Shown: positions 1 through 9,601 of the stretch, piece after piece
Numbering within the stretch: position 1 is the first letter of the stretch
Layout: every line of letters begins with the position of its first letter
Assembly: GCF_000308295.2 (NCBI RefSeq)
Contig: NZ_HG326652.1
Coordinates: 994,392 to 1,058,391, forward strand
Direction: 5' to 3'
DNA length: 64,000 nucleotides
Origin: Afipia birgiae 34632
GTDB taxonomy: Bacteria > Pseudomonadota > Alphaproteobacteria > Rhizobiales > Xanthobacteraceae
Notes under the pieces: generated by a model
What the model was told of the DNA's origin: nothing
Seen by the model: the letters and a program-made list of their open reading frames with translations, nothing else
Database searches by the model: none
Position numbers and translations under genes: made by a program

Positions 1-546
1 GACGGTGCGATCGTGAAAGTCGCTGGAATGTCGGTGCTGAAGTTCACGGGACCCGCGCGTTGCTTCGATTGCGAAGAAGACGCGTTCGAATCTGTGAACA
101 AGAAGACCTACAAGGAAGGCGAAGTTCTCGTGATCCGCTACGAGGGCCCCAAGGGCGGCCCCGGCATGCGCGAAATGCTTCAGACCACCGCCGCTCTCAC
201 CGGCCAGGGCATGGGCGGCAAGGTTGCTCTCATCACAGACGGACGCTTTTCGGGAGCTACTCGCGGCTTCTGCGTCGGCCATGTTGGACCGGAGGCTGCG
301 GTCGGCGGCCCGATTGGCCTGATCCGGGACGGCGACATTATTGAACTCGACGCGGTCAACGGCACGCTTAGCGTCAAGCTGACGGATGCCGAACTAGCCG
401 AGCGCAGGAAGGCCTGGAAGCCGCGTGAAACCAAGGTCGGCTCCGGCGTACTCTGGAAATATGCCCAGCAGGTAGGTCCGGCGGTCAAGGGTGCCGTCAC
501 CCATCCCGGTGGATCGGCTGAGAAGGTTTGTTATGCGGACATCTGA
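1..546 (+). CDS. ilvD: Dihydroxy-acid dehydratase, C-terminal part (5' end outside window)
   Basis: The reading frame is open from the first base, so the gene starts upstream of the window. The 181 visible residues match the C-terminal barrel of IlvD/Edd dehydratases: [11 protein letters not shown], then [14 protein letters not shown] and [13 protein letters not shown]. IlvD uses an Fe-S cluster and Mg2+ to dehydrate dihydroxy-acids in isoleucine, valine and leucine synthesis. The cluster cysteines lie mostly in the missing part. The last 14 bases overlap the start of the next gene, which suggests translational coupling. Edd is the alternative, but the ending fits IlvD better. Confidence 0.93.
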   Translation, partial: DGAIVKVAGMSVLKFTGPARCFDCEEDAFESVNKKTYKEGEVLVIRYEGPKGGPGMREMLQTTAALTGQGMGGKVALITDGRFSGATRGFCVGHVGPEAAVGGPIGLIRDGDIIELDAVNGTLSVKLTDAELAERRKAWKPRETKVGSGVLWKYAQQVGPAVKGAVTHPGGSAEKVCYADI

Positions 547-1360
547 ACGCATAGGCCTTGCCGCAGTCCTGACGGCCGCATTCTTTGCGGCCGGTCGGGG
601 CGTTGCCTTCGAGGGCACGTCGCCGGGCGGGCAGGAGGCTGCATTGCCGATGGTGGCCGCGCCCACCGGCGTCCCCGTTCTGAAGAAGCCAGTTCCTCCT
701 GCGGATATCCCGCAGGCGGCGGCGTCGCTGACCGCGCTGCAATATGCCGCCGAGGGTGGCCATCCGGTGGCGCAGTGGAGGCTCGGCCGCATGTACGCCA
801 AGGGCGATGGCGTGGCGCAGGACGATCTGCGCGCCTATGACTACTTCAGCAAGATCGCGAACGCCCACGCGGAAGACAGCCCGTCTGCGCCGCAGGCGGC
901 CATCGTCGCCAATGCCTTTGTGGCGCTGGGACGATATTACGTCTCCGGCATTCCGAATTCGCGCGTGAAGGCCGATCCGGAGCGGGCGCGGGAAATGTTC
1001 TCCTACGCCGCGTCGTATTTCGGCAATGCCGAAGCCCAGTACAATCTGGCGCGGATGTATCTCGACGGCGTCGGCATGCCGCGCGATGTCAAGTACGGCA
1101 TTCGCTGGCTTGGGCTGGCGGCACGCAAGGGCCAGCATCAGGCGCAGGCGCAGCTCGGCCTGATGCTGTTCAACGGTGACCGCCTGCAGCGTCAGGCCGC
1201 CCGCGGCCTGATGTGGCTGACACTGGCGCAGGATAGCGCCGGGCCGGACGAGACGTGGATCAAGGACAGCTACAAGACGGCAATGGCCAAGGCGTCCGAG
1301 GACGACCGGGCGATGGCGCTGCAGATGCTGGAGCGCTGGGTTCAGGGCCGCCGGGACTGA
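533..1360 (+). CDS. Exported Sel1-repeat (TPR-like) protein
   Basis: The ATG at 533 is chosen because it opens a typical signal peptide: a basic start (MRTSERIG), a hydrophobic run and a small-residue cleavage region near residue 25. The mature part has Sel1-like helical repeats, for example residues around 60-95 ([20 protein letters not shown]) and 160-215 ([16 protein letters not shown], then [17 protein letters not shown]). Sel1 repeats are scaffolds for protein-protein contact, and in alphaproteobacteria exported Sel1 proteins often belong to envelope or polysaccharide pathways. The exact role cannot be read here. It overlaps the ilvD end and may be cotranscribed with it. Confidence 0.85.
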   Translation: MRTSERIGLAAVLTAAFFAAGRGVAFEGTSPGGQEAALPMVAAPTGVPVLKKPVPPADIPQAAASLTALQYAAEGGHPVAQWRLGRMYAKGDGVAQDDLRAYDYFSKIANAHAEDSPSAPQAAIVANAFVALGRYYVSGIPNSRVKADPERAREMFSYAASYFGNAEAQYNLARMYLDGVGMPRDVKYGIRWLGLAARKGQHQAQAQLGLMLFNGDRLQRQAARGLMWLTLAQDSAGPDETWIKDSYKTAMAKASEDDRAMALQMLERWVQGRRD

Positions 1361-1365
1361 GATTT

Positions 1366-1468
1366 GTCATTCCGGACACAGCGCTCTTTGCGCGATGATC
1401 CGGAGTTCATCGGAAACAGCCACAGGATTCCGGGTTCGCTCGCCAGCGCTCCTCGCGCCCCGGAACGG
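1366..1468. repeat. Intergenic palindromic repeat, GTCATTCCGG type
   Basis: The spacer between two convergent genes starts with GTCATTCCGGACAC and ends with inverse-like CGCGCCCCGGAACG; GATTCCGGGTTCGC lies inside. This matches the dispersed GTCATTCCGGGG...CCCGGAATC palindromes that I recall from Bradyrhizobium-group genomes. The arms are imperfect, so it is a degenerate copy. It could act as a bidirectional terminator for the two genes pointing into it. Confidence 0.6.
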
Positions 1469-1474
1469 TCTCCG

Positions 1475-2260
1475 TCAATTCAGATCCAGGTCAACCCACA
1501 CCGGAACGTGATCTGACGCCTTTTCCCATCCCCGGACGTGACGATCGATGCCGGCGTCGCGCAGCCGGTCGCTGGCCTGTGGCGACAGCAGCAGGTGGTC
1601 GATCCGGATGCCGTTATTCTTCGGCCAGGCTCCGGCCTGATAATCCCAGAACGTGTACTGCCCGGGCTGATCGGAAACGGCGCGGATCGCATCGGTCAGA
1701 CCGAGGTTGAGCAGGGCGCGGTAGTGCTCACGCGTCTTCGGCAGGAACAGTGCGTCGTTGGCCCAGGCCGCCGGATTGTAAACGTCGCCGTTGGCGGGAA
1801 TGACGTTGAAGTCGCCCGCCAGCACCAGCGGCTGTTCGCCTTTCAAGCGCTCCTTCGAGTACTCAAGAAGGCGTTCCATCCATTTGATTTTATATGGATA
1901 TTTTTCCGTCTCGGGCGGGTTTCCATTGGGCAGATAGAGGCACGCAATCCGCAGTGAGCCGTTCGGATACGACACCACGCCCTCGAGGAAGCGGGCGTGC
2001 AAATCGTCCGGGTCGCCGCCAAGACGCGGCGTGGTTTCGTCGAACCGATACTTCGAGAGCAGCGCCACGCCGTTGAATGTCTTCTGGCCGTGGGTGACGA
2101 CGTTGTAGCCAAGCGCCTCGATCGGCTCGCGCGGGAAAGCCTCATCGACGCACTTGATTTCCTGCAGGCAGACAATGTCCGGAGACCGCTCCTGGAGCCA
2201 TGCCAGCAGATGATCCAGCCGCTGGCGGACAGAGTTAACGTTCCAGGTGGCAATCCGCAT
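1475..2260 (-). CDS. xth: Exodeoxyribonuclease III
   Basis: The 261-residue product has the exonuclease/endonuclease/phosphatase fold: MRIATWNVNSVRQRL at the start, IVCLQEIKC with the metal-binding Glu, LAGDFNVIP, and a C-terminal IDHLLLS...SDHVPVWVDL carrying the catalytic Asp-His pair. These are the hallmarks of ExoIII (Xth/ExoA), which cuts abasic sites and removes 3' blocks during base excision repair. The start at 2260 is used because homologues begin with MRIATWNVNS; a further 27 upstream codons are open but look non-coding. It converges with the Sel1 gene across a palindromic spacer. Confidence 0.93.
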   Translation of the reverse strand: MRIATWNVNSVRQRLDHLLAWLQERSPDIVCLQEIKCVDEAFPREPIEALGYNVVTHGQKTFNGVALLSKYRFDETTPRLGGDPDDLHARFLEGVVSYPNGSLRIACLYLPNGNPPETEKYPYKIKWMERLLEYSKERLKGEQPLVLAGDFNVIPANGDVYNPAAWANDALFLPKTREHYRALLNLGLTDAIRAVSDQPGQYTFWDYQAGAWPKNNGIRIDHLLLSPQASDRLRDAGIDRHVRGWEKASDHVPVWVDLDLN

Positions 2261-2422
2261 GTCAGTTCCGTTAGTCACGTGAGCGATATTTAATGCCCAT
2301 GCCGTACCATGCTTCATACGGCTGTGATAAGTCGAATACAAATAACGCTGGAAAACCAGTACTATGGGGTTGGGGGGAATGGTGGCTGCTACAGATTGGG
2401 CGGCCTGCTCCTGTGAGTCGAT

Positions 2423-3562
2423 ATGATCAAAGATGTTTTCAAGAGACGGGCCCTGCTGATTGTCGGCATTGGCGTTGCCGCCATCGCGCTCTATGCGACC
2501 CGTTCAATGTGGACCGGCAGCGCGACCACTGCGCAGGCACCGCCGCGTCCGCAAGCGGTCTCCGTTGAAGTCGCAAAGGCGGAAAAGAAGCCGGTGCCGC
2601 TCGATGTGGATTCGATTGGCGCGGTCACGCCGATCTCAAGCGTGGCGCTGAAATCCCGCGTCGAGACCACCATCGTCGGGGTTCATTTCGAGGACGGCGC
2701 CCGCGTCAAGGAAGGCGATCTGCTGTTCACGCTGGATTCGCGCCAGATCGAGGCGCAGATCGCGCAGGCGGAAGGCAACCTCGCACGGTCCCAATCGCAA
2801 CTCGTGGCCGCCGAGCGTGACGTCAGGCGTTTCAACGAACTGATCGGCAAGGGCGCGACCACGCAGGTCAATGTCGACAATGCCAAGACCGCGGCGGACA
2901 CCGCGACCGCGACCATCCAGGCTGATCAAGCTATTCTGAACAATCTGAAGGTCCAGAAGAGCTACACCAAGATCACCGCGCCGATCAGCGGCCGCATCAG
3001 CGCCGCCACGGTGAAGGTCGGGAACTTCGTGCGTCCGGCGGACACGTCGCCGCTTGCGACCATCAACCAGATGGCGCCGGTCTACGTGACCTTTGCGATT
3101 CCGCAGCGCGTGCTGAGCGATCTCCGCGACGCCATGAAAACCGGACAATCTTCAGTCACGGCAACGATACCGGGGAATGGCAAGTCGGAGACCGGCACGA
3201 TTGCGATGGTGGAAAACACCGTCGATGCGACCACTGGCATGGTGACGGTGCGCGGCATGATGGGCAACGAAAGCGAACTGCTGTGGCCGGGCATCCTGGT
3301 CAACACCAGGCTCACGGTCCGCACCGAAGAAGCAGTCATTGTGCCGTCGGTCGGGGTGCAGCGCAGCCAGACCGGGAATTTCGTGTTTGTGGTTCGGGAC
3401 GGCAAGGCACAGATTCAGCCCGTTACGATCGGCCGCACGTTCCAGGGGTTTTCTGTGGTCGACACCGGTCTCCAGGGCGGAGAAGACATTGTCGTTGATG
3501 GCCAATTGCTGCTGTCCAATGGTACGCTCGTTGCGCCGCGCAGCCGCAAGGCCGGAGCCTAA
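2423..3562 (+). CDS. RND efflux periplasmic adaptor subunit (membrane fusion protein)
   Basis: The 379 residues open with a single N-terminal membrane anchor (about residues 10-28, LLIVGIGVAAIALYA). HlyD/AcrA-type segments follow: a lipoyl half-motif (SRVETTIVGVHFEDGARVKEG), an alpha-hairpin rich in Gln/Ala (residues about 105-165), the second lipoyl half (KITAPISGRI) and a beta-barrel domain. Adaptors of this family bridge an inner-membrane RND pump to an outer-membrane channel. The next gene is the pump, so this is the first gene of an efflux operon; no outer-membrane factor is encoded nearby. A 165-bp palindromic element separates it from the pump gene. Substrate unknown. Confidence 0.92.
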   Translation: MIKDVFKRRALLIVGIGVAAIALYATRSMWTGSATTAQAPPRPQAVSVEVAKAEKKPVPLDVDSIGAVTPISSVALKSRVETTIVGVHFEDGARVKEGDLLFTLDSRQIEAQIAQAEGNLARSQSQLVAAERDVRRFNELIGKGATTQVNVDNAKTAADTATATIQADQAILNNLKVQKSYTKITAPISGRISAATVKVGNFVRPADTSPLATINQMAPVYVTFAIPQRVLSDLRDAMKTGQSSVTATIPGNGKSETGTIAMVENTVDATTGMVTVRGMMGNESELLWPGILVNTRLTVRTEEAVIVPSVGVQRSQTGNFVFVVRDGKAQIQPVTIGRTFQGFSVVDTGLQGGEDIVVDGQLLLSNGTLVAPRSRKAGA

Positions 3563-3564
3563 CC

Positions 3565-3729
3565 TGGTGATCCGATTCTAATCATTCGCATCCCTTTGCA
3601 GCAGGCGGTCTTGCGAATGTTAGAATCAAAGGATCACTAGCAATTATAATTTTCGAGTGTCCTTCCGAATCCGCCGTTCGCTACGGAAGGCACCGCAAGA
3701 TAAGGCGAACGGCGGATTCGGGACACTCG
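3565..3729. repeat. Double-hairpin element, copy A
   Basis: Hairpin 1 runs from GTGATCC (3567) through GATTCTAATCATTCGCA and back as TGCGAATGTTAGAATC, an AAA bulge and GGATCAC. The centre is CAATTATAATTTT. Hairpin 2 runs from GAGTGTCC (3655), a short 5' bulge, CGAATCCGCCGTTCGC and back as GCGAACGGCGGATTCG then GGACACTC. The element fills the whole spacer between the RND adaptor and pump genes and ends one base before the pump ATG. Related copies lie at 8124, 20292, 31476 and 63809. Confidence 0.9.
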
Positions 3730-3730
3730 C

Positions 3731-6700
3731 ATGAATCTGTCGGAACTCTGTATCCGCAGACCGGTGATGACGACGCTGATGACGGCGTCGATCATTGCCT
3801 TTGGCGTGTTCGGTTTTCGGCTGCTGCCGGTCTCGGCGCTTCCCAAGGTTGATTTTCCGACCATCCAGGTCACGGCCACCTTGCCGGGTGCAAGCGCCGA
3901 CACGATGGCGGCTTCCGTTGCCGGCCCGATCGAGCGTCAGCTCTCCACGGTCGCCGGCATCTCGTCGATGTCGTCCAGTTCCTCGCAGGGAACAACTTCG
4001 ATCACCGTCCAGTTCGATCTCAATCGCAACATCGACGGTGCCGCACTCGACGTGCAGACCGCGCTGACGATCGCGCAGCGCCGCCTGCCGGTCGAGATGC
4101 TGATTCCGCCCAGCTTCCGCAAGGTGAACCCGGCCGATTTCCCCGTGCTGTTCGTATCGCTCAGTTCGGAGACGTTGCCGCTGTCGACCGTCAACGAATA
4201 CGGCGACATCACCATCGGCCAGACGCTGTCGCAGATCCCGGGCGTGGCGCAGGTGCTGATCTACGGCACGCAGAAATTCGCCATTCGCGTTCAGGCCGAT
4301 CCCGAGGCTGCGGCGGCTCGCGGGCTATCGCTGGAAGACATCCGCGCGGCGGTGTCGCGCGCCAACTCGTCGACGCCGGTCGGCACCCTGAACGGACCGA
4401 AGCAGGACATCGCCATTCAGGCGTCGGGGCAGCTCAACAAGGCGATCGATTATCGTCAGGTCGTGGTCGCGTGGCGCAACGGTTCGCCCGTCAAACTCGA
4501 TGAAGTCGCCAGAATCTACGACAGCGTCGAAAACGACAAGGTCGCCACCTGGTTCAACGGCACGCGCTCGATCGTGTTGGCGATCCAGAAGCAGCCCGAT
4601 GCGAACACCGTGGCGGTGGTCGATGCGGTGCGGGCCAAGCTGCCGTCGCTGCGGGCGCAGATCCCGCCCTCGATCACCATGGACGTCACGCTCGACCGCT
4701 CGGTGTCGGTGCGCGAATCCGTCGCCGACGTGGAGGAGACCCTGCTGATCGCGGTCGGTCTCGTGATCGTCGTGATCTTCCTGTTCCTGCGTTCGGCCTC
4801 GGCCACATTCATTCCTGCGCTTGCGGTTCCGATCTCGCTGCTCGGTACCTGCGCGGTGATGTATGCGCTGGATTACTCGATCAACAACATGACGCTGCTG
4901 GCGCTGACGCTGTCGGTAGGCTTCGTGGTCGACGACGCCATTGTCATGCTCGAAAATATCATGCGCCATATCGAGAACGGCATGAAACCGTACGAAGCGG
5001 CGCTGAAAGGCGCCCGCGAGATCGGTTTCACGATTCTGTCGATTACGTTCTCGCTGATCGCGGTGTTCATCCCGGTGCTGCTGATGGGCGGCATCGTCGG
5101 CCGCGTGTTTCGCGAATTTGCGGTCACCATTTCGGTCGCCATCATCGTGTCCGGCTTCGTGTCGTTGACGCTGACGCCCATGCTGTGCGCACGGGTGCTG
5201 AAGCCGCACGATCCGCATCACAAACCCAACTTCGTGTTGCGCTGGTTCGAGACGATGTTCGACTCGTGGCTGCTCGGCTACGAATGGACGCTCGACCGCG
5301 TTCTTAAATACAAGTCCATCATGCTGATGGTGACGCTGGCGACGCTTGGCGCAACCATCTGGTTGTACATGATCGTGCCGAAGGGTTTTTTCCCGCAGGA
5401 AGATACCGGCTTCCTGAGCGGCACGACGGAAGCGGCGACCGATACGTCGTTCGAAGCGATGGGCGCGCGGCAAAAAATTCTTGCCGATATTCTGCGAGCT
5501 GATCCTGCAGTGGAGTTCGTGAACAGCACGGTCGGGTCCGGTGGTCCCAATCCGACGGCGAACTACGGGCGTCTGTTCATTGGCCTGAAGCCGAAGAACG
5601 AGCGCGACCCCGCGCCGGTCGTGATGGCGCGGCTGCGGCAGAAGGCGCTGCAGGTGCCCGGCTTGCAGGCGTTCTTCCAGAGCATCCAGAACCTCAACAT
5701 CGGCGGGCGGCCGTCGAAGAGCCAGTATCAATACACGCTGCAAAGCGGTGATACGGACTCGCTCTATCGGCTTGCGCCGGAGATGCGCGAGAAGATCGCG
5801 AAGGTGCAAGGTCTGCAGGACGTCACCACGGACCTCTACATCAAGAACCCGCAGCTGACGGTCGAGATCGATCGCGAAAAGGCGGCGGTCTATGGCGTAA
5901 CCGCCGATCAGATACGCAATCAGCTCTTCAATGCTTACGGCGCTCGGCAGGTTGGCACGATCTACATGCCTTCGAATGACTACCAGATCATTCTTGAAGT
6001 GCAGCCGAAATTCCGCGTCGACCCGACAGACCTGTCCAAGCTGTACGTCAAGACGACGAACAACCAGACTATTCCGCTCGATGCCGTGGCCAGGATGGTG
6101 CCGACGGTCGGACCGCTGCAGATCAATCACCAGGGTCAGCAGCCGGCGGTGACGATTTCGTTCAATCTCGCGCCGGGCACGTCGCTCGGCTACGCCGTCG
6201 ACCAGATCACCAGGATCGAGCAGGATTCGAACCTGCCGGCGACCATCGCCACGGGTTTCTCCGGAACGGCGCAGGTGTTCCAGGATTCGCTGCGCGGGCA
6301 GGGCGTTCTCATTCTCGCCGCCGTGTTTGCCGCATTCGTCATCCTCGGCATTCTCTACGAGAGCTTCATCCATCCGATCACGATCATCTCGGGCCTGCCG
6401 TCCGCAGGTATCGGCGCGATCCTGACGCTGATGCTGTTCAAGATGGAGATGTCGGTGATCGCCATGATCGGCATCGTCATGCTGGTCGGCATCGTGAAGA
6501 AGAACGCCATCATGATGGTGGACTTCGCCATCGAGCGCCGCACCGTGGGACTCAGCGCCGAACACGCCATTCGTGAAGCGGCGCTGCTGCGTTTCCGCCC
6601 GATCATGATGACGACGTTTGCTGCGATTTTCGGCACGCTGCCGATCGCGCTGGGAGCGGGGGCAGGCGCCGAACTGCGGCAGCCGCTTGGTGTCGCGGTT

Positions 6701-6859
6701 GTCGGCGGTCTGCTGGTCTCGCAGTTGCTGACGCTGTTCATCACGCCGGTGATCTACATCTACCTCGATCGCATCGACCGCCGCCTGAAGCGTCGTCTCG
6801 ATCCGACCCTGGAGGAGACGCCGGACGTCCAGCCTCCGCGCGTTGCGGCGGCAGAGTAA
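3731..6859 (+). CDS. RND efflux pump, inner-membrane transporter (HAE-1/MdtB-like)
   Basis: At 1042 residues it has the usual RND length. It begins NLSELCIRRPVMTTLM, the standard first transmembrane start, and has two large periplasmic loops and twelve predicted membrane helices. The proton-relay residues are present: Asp401-Asp402 in FVVDDAIVMLEN (TM4) and Lys923-Lys924 in IVKKNAIMMVDFA (TM10). The N-terminal stretch (ALPKVDFPTIQVTATLPGAS) resembles MdtB/MdtC-type pumps. It works with the adaptor encoded just upstream to expel small molecules. The ATG follows directly on palindromic element A and no Shine-Dalgarno sequence is visible, so its translation may depend on the element. Confidence 0.95.
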   Translation: MNLSELCIRRPVMTTLMTASIIAFGVFGFRLLPVSALPKVDFPTIQVTATLPGASADTMAASVAGPIERQLSTVAGISSMSSSSSQGTTSITVQFDLNRNIDGAALDVQTALTIAQRRLPVEMLIPPSFRKVNPADFPVLFVSLSSETLPLSTVNEYGDITIGQTLSQIPGVAQVLIYGTQKFAIRVQADPEAAAARGLSLEDIRAAVSRANSSTPVGTLNGPKQDIAIQASGQLNKAIDYRQVVVAWRNGSPVKLDEVARIYDSVENDKVATWFNGTRSIVLAIQKQPDANTVAVVDAVRAKLPSLRAQIPPSITMDVTLDRSVSVRESVADVEETLLIAVGLVIVVIFLFLRSASATFIPALAVPISLLGTCAVMYALDYSINNMTLLALTLSVGFVVDDAIVMLENIMRHIENGMKPYEAALKGAREIGFTILSITFSLIAVFIPVLLMGGIVGRVFREFAVTISVAIIVSGFVSLTLTPMLCARVLKPHDPHHKPNFVLRWFETMFDSWLLGYEWTLDRVLKYKSIMLMVTLATLGATIWLYMIVPKGFFPQEDTGFLSGTTEAATDTSFEAMGARQKILADILRADPAVEFVNSTVGSGGPNPTANYGRLFIGLKPKNERDPAPVVMARLRQKALQVPGLQAFFQSIQNLNIGGRPSKSQYQYTLQSGDTDSLYRLAPEMREKIAKVQGLQDVTTDLYIKNPQLTVEIDREKAAVYGVTADQIRNQLFNAYGARQVGTIYMPSNDYQIILEVQPKFRVDPTDLSKLYVKTTNNQTIPLDAVARMVPTVGPLQINHQGQQPAVTISFNLAPGTSLGYAVDQITRIEQDSNLPATIATGFSGTAQVFQDSLRGQGVLILAAVFAAFVILGILYESFIHPITIISGLPSAGIGAILTLMLFKMEMSVIAMIGIVMLVGIVKKNAIMMVDFAIERRTVGLSAEHAIREAALLRFRPIMMTTFAAIFGTLPIALGAGAGAELRQPLGVAVVGGLLVSQLLTLFITPVIYIYLDRIDRRLKRRLDPTLEETPDVQPPRVAAAE

Positions 6860-6866
6860 GATCCCG

Positions 6867-7730
6867 ATGCGCATCAGGCCTGCGACGACATGGTGGTGCC
6901 TGGCGATCGCCGCCGTCGCATTGCTTGCTGCCGCGCCTGTTCGTGCAGCGGAAGAGCCGATCGAAATCTTCGACGCGCATCTGCACTACAACTGGGAGCC
7001 GACCCCGTACTACCAGCTCGACGAGGTGCTGGCGCTGTTCAAGACGCACCGCGTCACCGGCATTCTGGCAACCAGCCGCCCCAACACCGGGACGCATGCG
7101 CTGATGGACGCGAAGGCCGAGGGCTTATGGGTTGTTCCCTTCATTCGTCCATACCGCGTCCGTCCCGACATCCAGACCTGGTTCAACGATCCGACGATCT
7201 TCGATCTGGTGCAGGACGAGTTCAAGCGCGGCTACTATCGCGGCATCGGCGAGTTTCATCTCTCCGGGAAGGCCGCGGCCACCGAGTGGGTCAAGAAGGC
7301 CGTGGACTTCGCGGTCGCCAATGATCTCTACCTTCATGCCCACGCCGACGACGAGGCCGTGGAGATTTTGATGCGCCATAACGGGCGCGCGAAAATCATC
7401 TGGGCCCACACCGGATTCAGTCTCGCGCCGAGCCGTGTCGCATCGATGCTGGCCACCTATCCGCAACTGTGGGGTGAACTGTCCTATCGCGGTGGCATCA
7501 CGGGGGTTGGCGGAGAACTGACGCCGGAATGGCGCGCGATGTTCGAGAAGTATCCGGATCGCTTTCTGCTTGGATCGGATACCTGGATCAGCGAGCGCTG
7601 GGCGAGCTACGGCGCGATCATGGCCGGGTATCGCGGCTGGCTGAAGCAACTGCCGCCGGCGGTCGCCAAGCAGATCGCGCACGGCAATGCCAAGCGGCTG
7701 TTTGCCGCCAACGAAAACAGCCCTCGCTAA
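6867..7730 (+). CDS. Exported amidohydrolase-family (TIM-barrel) hydrolase
   Basis: The start at 6867 lies 7 bases after the RND stop and gives a signal peptide (MRIRPATTWW, hydrophobic run, APVRAAEEP). The mature domain is amidohydrolase_2-like: FDAHLHYNW carries the HxH metal pair (His38, His40), later LHAHADDEA and IIWAHTGFS supply further His ligands, and LLGSDTWIS the C-terminal Asp. Members hydrolyse or decarboxylate small cyclic substrates, usually in the cytosol, so an exported version is less usual. It may be cotranscribed with the RND pump. Substrate unknown. Confidence 0.82.
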   Translation: MRIRPATTWWCLAIAAVALLAAAPVRAAEEPIEIFDAHLHYNWEPTPYYQLDEVLALFKTHRVTGILATSRPNTGTHALMDAKAEGLWVVPFIRPYRVRPDIQTWFNDPTIFDLVQDEFKRGYYRGIGEFHLSGKAAATEWVKKAVDFAVANDLYLHAHADDEAVEILMRHNGRAKIIWAHTGFSLAPSRVASMLATYPQLWGELSYRGGITGVGGELTPEWRAMFEKYPDRFLLGSDTWISERWASYGAIMAGYRGWLKQLPPAVAKQIAHGNAKRLFAANENSPR

Positions 7731-7733
7731 GGG

Positions 7734-8084
7734 TCAGATCGAGAAGCTGGTGCCGCAGCCGCAGGACGCGGTGGCATTTGGATTGACCACGCGGAACGAT
7801 GCGCCGATCAGGTCATCGACAAAGTCGACTTCCGATCCGGCCAGGAACGGCACGGACGAGGGGTCCACCAGCACCACGGCGCTGTCGCGCTCGATCACCA
7901 GATCGTCGTCGGCCCTGGCGCGCTCCACATCGAATTTGTACTGGAAGCCGGAACAGCCGCCGCCTTCGACGCTGATACGCAGCATCGCACCTTCGCCTTC
8001 CGTCTTGAGGATGGCGCCGATTCGCTTCGCAGCCCGCTCCGAAATTGTGACATTGGCGGCTGGCGCGAGGTCAGTGGCAGTCAT
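7734..8084 (-). CDS. erpA: Iron-sulfur cluster insertion protein ErpA (A-type carrier)
   Basis: The 116-residue protein is an A-type carrier of the HesB/IscA/ErpA family, with Cys44 in GGGCSGFQY and Cys108/Cys110 in ASCGCGTSF as the cluster ligands. ErpA passes Fe-S clusters to apoproteins. Length and the GGGCSGFQYKF context favour ErpA over SufA or IscA; no suf or isc genes are adjacent. Its stop codon lies only 3 bases from that of the convergent amidohydrolase. Upstream is palindromic element B. Confidence 0.9.
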   Translation of the reverse strand: MTATDLAPAANVTISERAAKRIGAILKTEGEGAMLRISVEGGGCSGFQYKFDVERARADDDLVIERDSAVVLVDPSSVPFLAGSEVDFVDDLIGASFRVVNPNATASCGCGTSFSI

Positions 8085-8123
8085 GACAGGTCTCCGGACG
8101 GCCGGGGTGTTTGAATGTCCCCG

Positions 8124-8287
8124 CTAGTGTCCTGAATCCGAAGTTCGCCTTACTTTGCAGCGCGCTCCATAGCGAACTTCGGATTCAAAGGACACTAGCA
8201 AATTATAATTCCAGTGTGGTTTTGGTTCGCAAGTCCGCAAATGGACGTGCGGTGAGATAATGCGGACTTTGCGAACCACCACACTAG
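8124..8287. repeat. Double-hairpin element, copy B
   Basis: Hairpin 1: CTAGTGTCC, then TGAATCCGAAGTTCGC, a loop (CTTACTTTGCAGCGCGCTCC), GCGAACTTCGGATTC, an AAA bulge and GGACACTAG. The centre is CAAATTATAATT. Hairpin 2: AGTGTGG, a TTTT bulge, GGTTCGCAAGTCCGCA and its return TGCGGACTTTGCGAACC then ACCACACT. It lies in the divergent spacer between erpA and dgt. Confidence 0.9.
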
Positions 8288-8343
8288 GGCATAGTTAAGT
8301 GCGCTGAACGCCAGAATCAAACACCGAAAGTAGAATAAATCGT

Positions 8344-9552
8344 ATGTCGGTCGGAATGGCTGCCCCTCCTGTGGTCTATGGCTGCGACCCCGGTCAAAGC
8401 CGCGGGAGGCGGTTCAATGAAGCGCCCAGCCTGCGCCGCAGCGCTTTTCGCCGCGATTGTGACCGGGTTATTCATTCCAATGCATTCCGGCGCCTGAAGC
8501 ACAAAACCCAGGTCTTCGTGTTCCACGAAGGCGATCATTACCGGACCCGTCTGACCCATACGCTCGAGGTGGCGCAGATCGCCCGCGCGCTGGCCCGGCA
8601 ACTTGGGCTCGACGAAGATCTCACGGAGACGCTGGCGCTGGCCCATGACCTTGGCCATCCGCCGTTCGGCCATGCCGGAGAGCGCGCCCTCGACGAGTGC
8701 CTGAAGGCGCATGGCGGCTTCGATCACAATGCGCAAAGCCTGCGCGTGGTGACGCTGCTGGAGCGGCGCTATCCGGACTTCGATGGCCTCAATCTGACGT
8801 GGGAATCCCTCGAAGGCATCGTCAAGCACAACGGACCGTTGATCGACAGCAACGGCGAGCCTGTCGGCCGATATCGCGAGCATGGCGTACCGGTCGGCAT
8901 ATCGGAGTATGTCGCCCATCACGATCTCGAATTGTGGAGCTACGCCTCGCTGGAAGCGCAGGTTGCCGCCGTGGCCGACGACATCGCGTATGACGCCCAC
9001 GACATCGACGACGGGTTGCGGGCAGGGCTGTTCACGGTCGACGATCTCGGAGGGATTCCGCTGATCGCCGACATCAACGCCGTCATCATCGCGCGCTATC
9101 CTGTCCTCGACGAGACCCGGCGCGGCGCGGAACTGGTGCGCGAACTGATCTCCTACTTGATCGAAGATGTGTTTTCAGAAACCCGCAAGCGGCTCACGGC
9201 CATCCACCCCAGGAGCGTCATCGATGTGCGCAACCATAACGCCACGCTCGTCGGCTTCTCGGCCGAAGCCGAGAAAACGGAAGCGGCGATCAAGCGCTTT
9301 CTCAAGACGCGGATGTATCGCCACGAGCGGGTCATGAGCGTCATGCGCGACGCAGAGGCCGTGGTCCGCGATCTTTTCGCGCGCTATCGTGCCGAACCCG
9401 GCGACCTTCCTGCCGAATGGCTGCCGCATCATGGCGAGGAAGACGAGGCCGGCCGGGCCCGCCGGATCGGCGATTTCATTGCCGGAATGACCGACAGATA
9501 CGCCATTATCGAGCACCAGCGGCTTTTTGACTCGACCCCGGATTTACGTTAG
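8344..9552 (+). CDS. dgt: Deoxyguanosinetriphosphate triphosphohydrolase-like protein
   Basis: The 402 residues carry an HD domain: [19 protein letters not shown] supplies the first His and [17 protein letters not shown] the HD pair plus a further His. The N-terminal [20 protein letters not shown] is typical of Dgt-like dNTP triphosphohydrolases, which convert dNTP to nucleoside and triphosphate and so shape dNTP pools. The length fits the shorter alphaproteobacterial subgroup (about 400) rather than the E. coli type (about 505). It precedes argS by 49 bases and may be cotranscribed with it. Confidence 0.93.
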   Translation: MSVGMAAPPVVYGCDPGQSRGRRFNEAPSLRRSAFRRDCDRVIHSNAFRRLKHKTQVFVFHEGDHYRTRLTHTLEVAQIARALARQLGLDEDLTETLALAHDLGHPPFGHAGERALDECLKAHGGFDHNAQSLRVVTLLERRYPDFDGLNLTWESLEGIVKHNGPLIDSNGEPVGRYREHGVPVGISEYVAHHDLELWSYASLEAQVAAVADDIAYDAHDIDDGLRAGLFTVDDLGGIPLIADINAVIIARYPVLDETRRGAELVRELISYLIEDVFSETRKRLTAIHPRSVIDVRNHNATLVGFSAEAEKTEAAIKRFLKTRMYRHERVMSVMRDAEAVVRDLFARYRAEPGDLPAEWLPHHGEEDEAGRARRIGDFIAGMTDRYAIIEHQRLFDSTPDLR

Positions 9553-9601
9553 GCGGCGGCCTGAATATGCCGATTTCGTGCGCCCACCAGGACACTTTCC
9601 A

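Noticed and set aside
3565-3729. CRISPR array interpretation of the hairpin repeats
   Set aside because: There is no regular repeat-spacer pattern and no cas gene; each copy is a single pair of hairpins.
4325-6874. An 849-codon open frame on the reverse strand of the RND pump gene
   Set aside because: It mirrors the codon periodicity of the pump gene, is extremely rich in Arg, Asp and His and shows no domain motif.
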